DNA from: Marinomonas sp. CT5 | Lineage (GTDB): Bacteria; Pseudomonadota; Gammaproteobacteria; Pseudomonadales; Marinomonadaceae | DNA length: 64,000 nucleotides | NCBI RefSeq assembly: GCF_018336975.1 | Contig: NZ_CP025572.1 | Coordinates: forward strand, 1-64,000 | Direction: 5' to 3' | In this document: positions 8,636 to 17,390 of the stretch, piece after piece | Layout of the letters: every line of letters starts with the position of its first letter | Position numbering within the stretch: position 1 is the first letter of the stretch | The notes under the pieces: generated by a model | Told to the model about the DNA's origin: nothing | Database searches by the model: none | The model's input: the letters and a program-made list of their open reading frames with translations, nothing else | Position numbers and translations under genes: made by a program

Positions 8636-8675
8636 ATTTTGTATCCAAAATATACTTAGCATAAAAATTAGTCAA
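8636..8675 (-). promoter_or_regulatory. Promoter of the hydroxyproline operon with GntR-type operator over the -10 box
   Basis: On the minus strand TTGACT (8675-8670) and TATTTT (8652-8647) are spaced 17 bp. ATTTTGTATCCAAAAT (8636-8651) overlaps the -10. It is one base away from the perfect palindrome ATTTTGTATACAAAAT, whose TTGTATACAA core is common for FCD-type GntR repressors. The GntR gene at 462 is the nearest candidate, but another regulator could bind. Confidence 0.6.
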
Positions 8676-8790
8676 TAAATACTCTTTTCTTAGGCGGTGT
8701 TTTACATTAGCTTTTAGATGTTATGCTGGCTGCCCTTTTGTCGGGCTTGTTTTATATGTCGTTGTTTAATGGTTATTACCGCTAGAAGAG

Positions 8791-9150
8791 GTGTGTTTGC
8801 CCTATTTCGATCAGTTTATGCAGCAGTGGAAAGCCTATTTAACGCAGCAACTTTCCTTATCGGGTTTGAGTTACCTTGTCTCAGACGCTGGTGATGCTAA
8901 GGATATTAAGACGAATTCACTGGCGTATTTTGCTTGGTTGAGGACGCACTCCATCGAGCTTGTTGGGATTGATGAAACAAGGGATAACGTGGCGTGGGTT
9001 ATGTTGGAAAAGCAGCTAAAAGCCTTTGCGGAAAAAGCCGAAAAAGGTACGTTCGATCTGGTTTCTAAACTGCACCTTGAAGAAAGCCAAATCCAGATTG
9101 TTCTTAATTTTAATTATGATGACGAGCAACATATCGTGTACGTTAGCTGA
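8791..9150 (+). CDS. Small hypothetical protein
   Basis: A soluble acidic protein of about 117-119 residues that I do not recognise. No signal peptide, transmembrane segment or repeated motif is seen. The middle (about residues 40-95) is amphipathic, with NVAWVMLEKQLKAFAEKAEK probably helical, and the tail QIQIVLNFNYDDEQHIVYVS looks like beta strands. The start is uncertain: GTG 8791 has no room for a ribosome site, TTG 8797 has GAGG 5 nt upstream and gives MPYFDQFM, and ATG 8818 is a third option. It stands alone between the divergent hydroxyproline operon and the convergent lpd gene. Confidence 0.55.
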   Translation: MCLPYFDQFMQQWKAYLTQQLSLSGLSYLVSDAGDAKDIKTNSLAYFAWLRTHSIELVGIDETRDNVAWVMLEKQLKAFAEKAEKGTFDLVSKLHLEESQIQIVLNFNYDDEQHIVYVS

Positions 9151-9182
9151 TCTTAGTCGTTTATTGTGTCTCTTGCCTTCTA

Positions 9183-9224
9183 TCACCTTAAACAAACCAA
9201 GAGGTGTTGGTTTGTTTAAGGTGA
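9183..9224. repeat. Perfect 18-bp inverted repeat between convergent genes
   Basis: Arm 9183-9200 (beginning TCACCTTAAACAAA) is exactly complementary to 9207-9224, with a 6-nt loop GAGGTG. It lies between the stops of the small gene (9150) and lpd (9246), so it may end transcription from both sides. There is no U-tract on either strand, which makes it an unusual intrinsic terminator. Confidence 0.75.
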
Positions 9225-9245
9225 ATATCAATCAAAATAAGACTA

Positions 9246-10649
9246 TTACGCTCTTTTCGCTTTCTTGTTTGGCAAGTCGGTAATCGTCCCTGCGCCGAGT
9301 TCCGCCGCCAAGCCAACGGTTTCGTGTAAGCTTGGGTGAGCATGGATGGTTAAAGCGATGTCTTCCAGTGTGGCGCCTAATTCTATGGCAAGGGTCAGTT
9401 CGCCGAGCAATTCCCCTGCGTGAGCACCCACAACACCAGCCCCCAAGACGCGTTCTGTGGCTTCGTCATATATGAGTTTGGTTTTGCCTTGGGTAGCGCC
9501 AGAAGCGATGGCACGTCCGCTAGCTGTCCAAGGAAATACCGCCGATTTCACGGCCATGTTCTGCTTTTTCGCTTCGGTTTCGGTTAAGCCAACCCAAGCG
9601 ACTTCTGGAAAAGTGTAAGCAATAGAGGGTATAGCGAGCGGTTGGAAGTCGACTTTATGACCAGCGACCACTTCCGCGGCCGTGTGGCCTTGGTGCGAGG
9701 CTTTGTGTGCCAGCATGGGACCATGAGTCACGTCGCCAATGGCGTAAATACTGGGTACAGATGTTTGGCACTTATCATTGGTCAATACAAAGCCGCGTTC
9801 ATCTAATTTTACCCCTATGTCAGCAATACCGGCGGTTTTACCATTGGGCGAGCGACCAACGGCCACCAATACGGCGTCAACAGCGAGCTGGCGTTCACCC
9901 TCTTTATCTTTCAAGGTAACGATTAACGCGTCTGGTGTGGCTTCTATATTGGTCACTTGGGTTTGGGTTAAAAAGCTCATGCGATTTTTGTTGGCTTGCT
10001 CGAACACATGCACTAGATCTTTGTCTGCGCCTGTCATGATCTGCTCGCCAAGCTCGGCAACCGTAATTTTCGCGCCGAGTGATTGATAAACCGTTGCCAT
10101 TTCTAAACCAATAATGCCGCCGCCAAGTATCAATAGGTGCTCTGGAATGCGTTCGAGCTGTAGCGCGCTGGTGGAATCTAAAATCCGAGGGTCGTCATAA
10201 GGCACAAACGGCAGCTTTATCGCACGAGAACCGACAGCGATGATGGCGTTTTTAAAATCGACTTGTTGTGACTGTCCGTCTTTGGAGACGGTGATTGAGC
10301 TGGTCGAATCGAACTGGCCTTCGCCATGAAAGACGGTGACTTTTCTTCCTTTCGCCATCAATGCAAGGTTGCTGGTGAGTGTGTCGACCGTGGATTGTCT
10401 ATGATGGCGGATCGCATCAAGATCTAGGGTTGGCTTGGTAAACTGCACACCGTGAGCGGGTTCATCAGCCATGAGAATTATACCTGCCACATGCAAAAGC
10501 GCTTTAGAGGGAATGCAGCCAACGTTTAAACAAACGCCGCCCAAGGTCCTGTGGCGCTCTATCATGGCAACGTTTAATCCTAAATCGGCCGCTCGAAAGG
10601 CCGCTGCATAGCCGCCAGGACCACTGCCTAAAACCACTAAATCGTACAT
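9246..10649 (-). CDS. lpdA: Dihydrolipoamide dehydrogenase (E3), stand-alone copy
   Basis: A 467-residue flavoprotein disulfide reductase that reoxidises dihydrolipoamide with NAD+. The FAD motif VVLGSGPGGYAAAFRAADLG is at the N-terminus, followed by the redox-active disulfide GGVCLNVGCIPSK. The NAD motif is ILGGGIIGLEMATVYQSLG, and the C-terminal HAHPSLHE carries the active-site His. Length and motifs are normal for Lpd. AGGAGA stands 8 nt before the ATG. No E1 or E2 gene is adjacent; instead it is divergent from a TetR gene with shared operators. It may be a second E3 made under special conditions, or serve a complex encoded elsewhere. Confidence 0.9.
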   Translation of the reverse strand: MYDLVVLGSGPGGYAAAFRAADLGLNVAMIERHRTLGGVCLNVGCIPSKALLHVAGIILMADEPAHGVQFTKPTLDLDAIRHHRQSTVDTLTSNLALMAKGRKVTVFHGEGQFDSTSSITVSKDGQSQQVDFKNAIIAVGSRAIKLPFVPYDDPRILDSTSALQLERIPEHLLILGGGIIGLEMATVYQSLGAKITVAELGEQIMTGADKDLVHVFEQANKNRMSFLTQTQVTNIEATPDALIVTLKDKEGERQLAVDAVLVAVGRSPNGKTAGIADIGVKLDERGFVLTNDKCQTSVPSIYAIGDVTHGPMLAHKASHQGHTAAEVVAGHKVDFQPLAIPSIAYTFPEVAWVGLTETEAKKQNMAVKSAVFPWTASGRAIASGATQGKTKLIYDEATERVLGAGVVGAHAGELLGELTLAIELGATLEDIALTIHAHPSLHETVGLAAELGAGTITDLPNKKAKRA

Positions 10650-10685
10650 GTCATTCGTCTCCTAAAACACTGTTATGAAGCCTAG

Positions 10686-10721
10686 ATATTCTATCTACCT
10701 ATCACTAGGTAGATAGAATAT
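10686..10721. promoter_or_regulatory. TetR operator 1: 16-bp-arm perfect palindrome overlapping the lpd -10 box
   Basis: The left arm 10686-10701 (ATATTCTATCTACCTA) and right arm 10706-10721 are exact complements around TCAC. On the minus strand the lpd promoter is TTGACC (10746-10741) and TATATT (10722-10717), 18 bp apart, so the palindrome covers the -10 box and the likely start point. A TetR dimer bound here would shut lpd off. Confidence 0.7.
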
Positions 10722-10752
10722 AGCTTGAGTATTTAGCCTTGGTCAATAAAAT

Positions 10753-10771
10753 ACCTATCACTTGATAGATA
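10753..10771. promoter_or_regulatory. TetR operator 2, next to the tetR promoter
   Basis: ACCTATCACTTGATAGATA matches the core of operator 1 (ACCTATCACTAGGTAGATA) at 17 of 19 positions and contains CTATCA-CT-TGATAG. It directly follows a candidate tetR promoter, TTGAGT (10725-10730), 16 bp, TAAAAT (10747-10752), which suggests autorepression. Confidence 0.6.
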
Positions 10772-10792
10772 AATTGATAAGACAGGTAAATG

Positions 10793-11353
10793 ATGGCTGA
10801 TAAAAACGCGACGAAAACGAAAATCATGGACACCGCCGAAGGCTTCATTGTGCAAGGTGGCTATAACACGTTTAGTTTTCGTGACATTGCAGAGGCGATA
10901 GGAATCAAGAGTGCAAGTGTTCACTATCACTACCCTACGAAAGCCGATCTCGTCTCCGCTGTGATGGAGCGTTACACCCAAGCCTTTGCCGCACAACTGC
11001 CCGATCCCACGGATGAAAAGTTTGACCCGAAAGCCTTGTTGAATGGCTTTATCGATGGATTTAAAGCCAAGATTGTTGATCAGCGAGACATGAGTTTATG
11101 TACTATGCTGACATCGAATAAGTCGATTTTGCCTGAATCGGTTAGCAGTGAATTAGCCGCCTTTTATCAGCTTATATTGGATTGGTTGTCTCAGGTTTTT
11201 GTACGTTTGGAACAGATTGATGAAGAGGCTGGACTGATTCAGGCGAGTCAGTTATTGGCTTGTCTACACGGTGCTTCGATCCTTGTACAAGGGACAGACC
11301 AGCCTGATTTTTTTGATCGAGCTTTATCTGCTTGGAGGCAGCGAACAGTCTAG
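10793..11353 (+). CDS. TetR/AcrR family regulator divergent from lpd
   Basis: A 186-residue repressor. The N-terminal HTH covers about residues 5-55, with FSFRDIAEAIGIKSASVHYH followed by YPTKADLVSAVMERY, which is a textbook TetR recognition region. The rest is an all-helical ligand domain of unknown specificity, with two cysteines (LCTML and LLACLHG) that could sense redox state. ATG 10793 is preferred over ATG 10790 because ACAGG lies at a better distance. Two matching operators lie between it and lpd, so control of both genes is likely. Confidence 0.87.
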   Translation: MADKNATKTKIMDTAEGFIVQGGYNTFSFRDIAEAIGIKSASVHYHYPTKADLVSAVMERYTQAFAAQLPDPTDEKFDPKALLNGFIDGFKAKIVDQRDMSLCTMLTSNKSILPESVSSELAAFYQLILDWLSQVFVRLEQIDEEAGLIQASQLLACLHGASILVQGTDQPDFFDRALSAWRQRTV

Positions 11354-11438
11354 CTTTCCGCTGAGACGACATAACAATTCAAGGTATAAGGGGATTGATG
11401 TATCATTACCATTCCACTATTTATGCGAATGTTTTTGA

Positions 11439-12377
11439 ATGAGCACTGGCGATAAGCATCTTTATAACCCCACCTTTGAGTGGCGTTTTCTTCATCCCCG
11501 CTTTTGGCTGACTTGGTTTGGCGTTCTCGTTACTTTGCTGATTGCTTTTCTACCCTTCCGATTACGGGATAAAGTGGCGAGTTGGATTGCTGGTCGACTT
11601 ATACATACCAAAAGTGCGGCATTAAAAAGAGCACGCATCAATTTAGCACAATGTTTTCCTGAGAAAGTCTTAGATGAGCGGGAAGCCATTCTGAAAAGCA
11701 GCTTTCAAATCGCGGCACAATATTTTTTGGCTTATGGTGAATTGATTGCTCGTAGCAAGCGTCATTGTGAGAATCGCACGGTAATTTTTGGTGAAGAGCA
11801 TTTATTTCCATTGCTCAAAAGTGACCAAAATGTCATTGCTTTGGTTCCGCATTGTTGGGCGATTGATTATGCGGGTGTAATGTTGACCGCAAAAGGTCAT
11901 GACACAGTGGCCATCATTCGGTCCCAGAAGAACCCTATCTTTAATTGGCTCATACATTTACAGCGTGTGCGTTATGGGGCCCGTGTGTATCTTCGTAGTG
12001 CGGGTATTAAGCCTTTTTTGAAATCGATTAAAGAAGGTTATTTGGGCTACTACCTTCCTGATGAAGATTTGGGCGCTCAGCATTCTGTTTTTACGCCGTT
12101 TTTTGCTGCAAACAAAGCGACGATGAAAGGCTTAGGTAAGCTAGCTAAGCTGTCTAATGCGACGGTGGTTCCTATGTTACCTGCATACAATGCAAAGTCG
12201 GGTAAATATGAGCTGTTTATCTCGCCACCTTTGGAAAACTTCCCAAGTGGTGATGAAGCAACGGATGCCTTAATTATGAATCAGGCGCTTGAGGCGATGA
12301 TATCTAAACACCCAGAACAATACATGTGGGTGCTTAATTTGCTGCGTACCCGTCCTGACGGTTCACATCTTTATTAG
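11439..12377 (+). CDS. Lipid A late acyltransferase (LpxL/LpxM family)
   Basis: A 312-residue inner-membrane enzyme that adds a secondary acyl chain to Kdo2-lipid A. An N-terminal membrane anchor spans about residues 22-42 (FWLTWFGVLVTLLIAFLPF). The HX4D catalytic motif is seen as PHCWAIDYAG, followed by the substrate-site RSQKNPIFNWLI and YYLPDEDLG blocks. The pattern suits LpxM/MsbB or LpxL; I cannot decide which. It stands alone, starts at ATG 11439 without a strong ribosome site, and is followed by a good terminator at 12417. Confidence 0.85.
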   Translation: MSTGDKHLYNPTFEWRFLHPRFWLTWFGVLVTLLIAFLPFRLRDKVASWIAGRLIHTKSAALKRARINLAQCFPEKVLDEREAILKSSFQIAAQYFLAYGELIARSKRHCENRTVIFGEEHLFPLLKSDQNVIALVPHCWAIDYAGVMLTAKGHDTVAIIRSQKNPIFNWLIHLQRVRYGARVYLRSAGIKPFLKSIKEGYLGYYLPDEDLGAQHSVFTPFFAANKATMKGLGKLAKLSNATVVPMLPAYNAKSGKYELFISPPLENFPSGDEATDALIMNQALEAMISKHPEQYMWVLNLLRTRPDGSHLY

Positions 12378-12416
12378 TCAGATCCTGCGCGACAATATGT
12401 GATTCGATGATAAACT

Positions 12417-13429
<1,013 letters not shown>

Positions 13430-13455
13430 TTGATGTTTAAATAAGGGGACACATT

Positions 13456-14256
13456 TTGGACCAGTACGCTGTTGTTGGGAATCCGATTGCTCACAGTAAA
13501 TCACCGAGCATTCATACACACTTCGCCACACTAACCAATCAAGAGTTGGTGTATTCGACTCTGCTGGGTGACGAGGTGGAATTTGAAAACCAAGTGCGAG
13601 AGTTTTTCGAAAAAGACGGTAAAGGTTTAAATATCACGGTTCCATTTAAAGAGCGCGCTTATGCTATGTGCGATATTTTAAGTCAACGTGCCAAACAAGC
13701 TGGAGCGGTGAATACCTTGCTCATGGGCAAAAATGGCGACCTGTTCGGCGACAATACCGACGGAATTGGCATGGTGCGTGACATTGTTAACAACCACGGA
13801 CAAGACTTAACTGACAAACGCATTCTGATTTTGGGTGCAGGTGGCGCAGTTCGTGGTGTGCTTGAACCTGTTTTGGCGGAAAATCCAGAATCTGTCACCA
13901 TCGCGAATCGCACTCTTGAAAAAGCCCAAGCTTTAGCGGATCAATTCGATTGCTTAGCCTCGTCCTTTGAAGCACTAGAAGGACCTTTCGATATCATCAT
14001 TAATGGCACATCAGCCAGCTTGTCTGGCAGTTTACCGCCATTAAAAGACGAGCTAGTGAACGGGCAAACATGGTGTTATGACATGATGTATGGCAAGGAG
14101 CGGACTGTGTTTTTGCAGTGGGCATACGAGCGTGGTGCCGAAGGGGCGGATGGTCTAGGTATGCTGGTGGGGCAAGCCGCAGAAGCGTTTTATTTGTGGC
14201 GACAAGTCAGACCTGAAACCGCCAGCTTAGTCGAAACTATGCGCGAACAGATGTAA
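13456..14256 (+). CDS. aroE: Shikimate dehydrogenase
   Basis: A 266-residue NADP-dependent enzyme of the shikimate pathway (3-dehydroshikimate to shikimate). Substrate-site motifs GNPIAHSKSPSIH and NITVPFKERAY (catalytic Lys) are present, as are NTDGIGMVRDI and the cofactor loop LGAGGAVRGVL with NRTLEKAQ. The start is TTG 13456, with AGGGGA 7 nt upstream, since no ATG precedes the conserved VVGNPIAHS. It probably shares a transcript with hemF. Confidence 0.96.
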   Translation: MDQYAVVGNPIAHSKSPSIHTHFATLTNQELVYSTLLGDEVEFENQVREFFEKDGKGLNITVPFKERAYAMCDILSQRAKQAGAVNTLLMGKNGDLFGDNTDGIGMVRDIVNNHGQDLTDKRILILGAGGAVRGVLEPVLAENPESVTIANRTLEKAQALADQFDCLASSFEALEGPFDIIINGTSASLSGSLPPLKDELVNGQTWCYDMMYGKERTVFLQWAYERGAEGADGLGMLVGQAAEAFYLWRQVRPETASLVETMREQM

Positions 14257-14295
14257 AGCGAGCGGTATTGACCACCAGAGAAAAAGGAAAGCAGT

Positions 14296-15483
14296 ATGAA
14301 AGCGCAATGGTTCAGTTCAGTTGATCAAATAGGTGAAGCCAAATGGCAAGAGGCTATTGGAGAAACGCGATATCCCTTTGCGCAATTTGCATTCCATCAT
14401 GCGTTAGAGCAAAGCAAAAGCATCGGCGATGGAACGGGCTGGTATCCTGAATATTTGCTGGTGATGGATGACGATGACAGTCCGCTTGCCATCGTCCCCA
14501 CCTATTTGAAGACCCACTCGCAGGGGGAATTTGTTTTTGATTGGTCATGGGCGGATGCCTACCAACGCTACGGCATGCGTTACTACCCCAAACGTATTTG
14601 GGCGATCCCTTTTTCTCCAGTGACAGGGCTACGAATCTTCTCTCATCTTGACCCAAAAGGAGATGACGCCGAGTTTTCTCATCTGTACCCTGCCCTTGCC
14701 GAATTGATGACCCAAGCCAACCAAGAGCGAGCATTTTCAAGCTGGCATCTGTTATTCCCAAAACCAGAGCACGTGGATTTGTTTCGGCATAATAAAGATC
14801 TGCTGCATCGAACTTCCTGTCAGTTTCATTGGTTTAACCGTGGCTACCAAGACATGGAAGATTACTTCTCTCACTTCTCTAGTCGTAAACGCAAAACCGC
14901 CCGCAAAGAACGAGAAAAAGTCGCCAAAGCCGGCATTACAATGACGCGAACCATAGGAAACGATTTAACTTCGGCAGACATCGATTTCTTTTACCTGTGC
15001 TACCAATCCACTTACGCAAAGCGCGGCCAACAAGGTTATTTAACCCGAGAGTTTTTCGGTCAACTAGCCGCAAACATGGGCGAGCAAATTCTCTTGGTAC
15101 AAGCGTTCAGAGGCGATGAAGCCATCGCGGCATCTTGGTGTTTCTTCGACGATCACTCTTTGTACGGTCGTTACTGGGGTTGCATGGAAGAAGTGGATTG
15201 CCTGCATTTTGAAGCTTGCTACTACCAAGGCATTGAGTTTTGCTTGGAAAAAGGGTTACAGCATTTTGATCCAGGTACCCAAGGGGAACACAAAATCGCC
15301 CGTGGTTTTGAACCTGTATTTAGTCACAGCATCCACTACATCGCCCACGAAGGCTTCCGCGACGCCATTGGGAACTTCTGTGAGGAAGAGGCCCAAGCCG
15401 TGCGTGAGTACCATCAAGATACCCACGAATTGTTGCCGTTTAAGCAGGACAGTCAGTCATCCCAGCCAGAGCGTAAAGCATAA
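14296..15483 (+). CDS. COG3146 (DUF482) N-acyltransferase-like protein
   Basis: A 395-residue protein of the GNAT/FemAB-like fold family often labelled a predicted N-acyltransferase or peptidoglycan-related protein. Characteristic blocks are FDWSWADAYQRYGMRYYPK, SRKRKTARKEREKV, RYWGCMEEVDCLHFEACYYQ and FDPGTQGEHKIARGFEP. The biochemical role of the family is not settled. No signal peptide or membrane segment is seen. It lies 40 nt after aroE on the same strand, with a ribosome site AAAGGAAAG, and may be cotranscribed with hemF-aroE; it ends in the shared terminator at 15482. Confidence 0.85.
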   Translation: MKAQWFSSVDQIGEAKWQEAIGETRYPFAQFAFHHALEQSKSIGDGTGWYPEYLLVMDDDDSPLAIVPTYLKTHSQGEFVFDWSWADAYQRYGMRYYPKRIWAIPFSPVTGLRIFSHLDPKGDDAEFSHLYPALAELMTQANQERAFSSWHLLFPKPEHVDLFRHNKDLLHRTSCQFHWFNRGYQDMEDYFSHFSSRKRKTARKEREKVAKAGITMTRTIGNDLTSADIDFFYLCYQSTYAKRGQQGYLTREFFGQLAANMGEQILLVQAFRGDEAIAASWCFFDDHSLYGRYWGCMEEVDCLHFEACYYQGIEFCLEKGLQHFDPGTQGEHKIARGFEPVFSHSIHYIAHEGFRDAIGNFCEEEAQAVREYHQDTHELLPFKQDSQSSQPERKA

Positions 15484-15509
15484 AAAACGCATACTTTGAT
15501 GCGTTTTTT
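15482..15509. terminator. Bidirectional rho-independent terminator
   Basis: AAAAAACGCAT (15482-15492) pairs with ATGCGTTTTTT (15499-15509). The A and T runs let it work for the plus-strand N-acyltransferase-like gene and the minus-strand carboxylesterase, whose stop codons face each other here. Confidence 0.85.
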
Positions 15510-15535
15510 ATGGCTTATTGTCTTTCTGACGAGTG

Positions 15536-17134
15536 CTAATTAGCTTCCGTCGCCTTTTGTACTGCATTCAGGCGTTTTACCCATGGATCTTGTTCGTGCA
15601 AGGCTGTGGCATTCATCGTAAACATCATGATGTTATCTTGCTTATCATCATAAGGTTTCCATTCTGGTTGGTCTGGCCTGTTTGGATCGCCATTCTTGAT
15701 AAAGTTCACTACGTAGTGAAACACTAAATCTGCCGCCGCTCTATCTTGTTGAGTGGCATCAGGATATTTCACATTTTCTGTTTTAAAGAAGAAGGGAATT
15801 TCACTGGCGTGGAGCGCACCCTGACCGTCTCGAATATTTTCAGCGACATAGTCATAACGATACAAATAGGCATTTTGGCCCATTCGAGTCATTTGTTGTG
15901 CGACGAAACGTGAAGGTTCCTGCATGTACCTGTCTTGTGCGACATTGGTAATCAAGGTTTTTAAATCCGCCTTACCTGTTGGGTCATAAGCTTGTTTGGC
16001 ATCTTCGGCAAACTTGCCAAATGAGGCAAATAAAGCCTCTTTATCTGGATAGCTAGCAAAGCCGATATCCTGACTGGTCGCCCCGACCATGACTGGTACC
16101 TTTGCCACCTGGCCTTGTTTCATCATAGTTTGAGGATCACCAAGCACAATCTCACCATCATTTACCGGGCCACCAAAGGTCGGTAGCTCTCCATCCTTTT
16201 TGGGCGAAAATAAGTCCATTAGGTTAAATCCATCAACGATATCGTCAGCTGGCAAAGAACGAAGGGCTGTTAGTGCCTTTTCGTCGGTTCCTTTAATGCC
16301 ATGTTTTTCTGCGAAGTTAATGCCGATTTGTTCAAGTGATGGATGTGTGTTTGTGCCTTTATCCAGGTAGCGTTTTCCGGCTAATGTACGGCCGCCGCCT
16401 GACATAATAATCGCTCGATGGAAGGTTCCTTGAGCGCTTGGGGTCTGCAACAAGTTATGAACTGAACCGCCCCCTGCTGATTCGCCCATGACGGTGACCT
16501 GATTTTTGTCACCACCGAAGGCTTCGATATTTTCCTGTACCCATTTCATTGCGGCGATTTGATCTTGATAGCCATAGTTACCAAGTGGCCCTTCATTGGC
16601 GGCGGATAAGGCGGGATGAGCAAAGAAGCCGAAACGACCAAGACGATAGTTAAAGCTGACAAATACCACTCCTGCGCGGGCAAATTCGCTACCATCGTAA
16701 GTGGCTGGCGATGCGCCTCCATTGATATAACCACCGCCGTGAATCCATACCACGACAGGGTGTTTGCCTTCTTCTTTCTGCGGCGCCCATACGTTGGCAT
16801 ATAAACAGTCTTCTGCGGGTTCTTTTCCTAATGGGGCGGCGTCGCTTGGGAATGGCTTCTGGGCACAGTCGTTACCGTAATCAGTGGCATCTTTAATGCC
16901 TTGCCAATTGGAGACTGGTTGAGGAGCGCGCCAGCGGTTTTCACCTACTGGTGGCTGGGCATAAGGTATGCCTTTGAAGACTAAAATGCTGTCGTCTTTC
17001 ACACCTTGAAGGGAGCCATTTTTAACTGTGATGTAAGGTTCTCTCATTGTTTCACTGACCTTTGCTGTATTGCTCCCACATGCAGACAACATGACGGCTG
17101 TAGCGGCTGAAAGAGCAAATAAATAGTTTTTCAT
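15536..17134 (-). CDS. Type-B carboxylesterase, lipoprotein
   Basis: A 532-residue alpha/beta hydrolase of the carboxylesterase/cholinesterase family, exported and lipid-anchored. The signal peptide ends in the lipobox LSAC (Cys19). The oxyanion-hole region VVVWIHGGGY and nucleophile motif VMGESAGGGS are intact, and HASEIPF near the C-terminus supplies the probable catalytic His. The start is ATG 17134 because AAGGA lies 8 nt upstream and the signal peptide begins there; the open frame runs 11 codons further. Substrate unknown; it likely hydrolyses small esters in the periplasm or at the outer membrane. It is monocistronic. Confidence 0.88.
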   Translation of the reverse strand: MKNYLFALSAATAVMLSACGSNTAKVSETMREPYITVKNGSLQGVKDDSILVFKGIPYAQPPVGENRWRAPQPVSNWQGIKDATDYGNDCAQKPFPSDAAPLGKEPAEDCLYANVWAPQKEEGKHPVVVWIHGGGYINGGASPATYDGSEFARAGVVFVSFNYRLGRFGFFAHPALSAANEGPLGNYGYQDQIAAMKWVQENIEAFGGDKNQVTVMGESAGGGSVHNLLQTPSAQGTFHRAIIMSGGGRTLAGKRYLDKGTNTHPSLEQIGINFAEKHGIKGTDEKALTALRSLPADDIVDGFNLMDLFSPKKDGELPTFGGPVNDGEIVLGDPQTMMKQGQVAKVPVMVGATSQDIGFASYPDKEALFASFGKFAEDAKQAYDPTGKADLKTLITNVAQDRYMQEPSRFVAQQMTRMGQNAYLYRYDYVAENIRDGQGALHASEIPFFFKTENVKYPDATQQDRAAADLVFHYVVNFIKNGDPNRPDQPEWKPYDDKQDNIMMFTMNATALHEQDPWVKRLNAVQKATEAN

Positions 17135-17291
17135 AGCAATATTCCTTATTTTTATTTTTGGCATCATGCACTTAAATGAGAAGGGCTGCGGACACTATAG
17201 TAGAACGGCGATTTTATACTTTCTCACATCGCCTTATTGTAAAAATAACCATGTAAATGCAGCGGATCAATAGGAATGAGAGTTTATTTTT

Positions 17292-17324
17292 AATATCAAA
17301 CAGGCGTAAACCTAGTTTGATATT
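17292..17324. repeat. Intergenic inverted repeat, 10-bp arms
   Basis: AATATCAAAC (17292-17301) and GTTTGATATT (17315-17324) are exact complements around a 13-nt spacer that can itself pair AGG with CCT. It lies between the end of the WYL regulator and the start region of the esterase, both minus-strand. It could end the regulator transcript or be an operator for the esterase; no T-run follows on the minus strand. Confidence 0.5.
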
Positions 17325-17390
17325 TTGGACTTCAAGATGGTAAAACCAACCCCTTGCTCCGCATCGAAGTAATCACCACATTAAATAGAG

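Noticed and set aside
17302-17314. AGGCGTAAACCTA resembling a stretch inside the IS3 end (AGGTGTAAACCTA at 271-283)
   Set aside because: A 12-of-13 match found after the fact, without the IS terminus beside it; probably chance.
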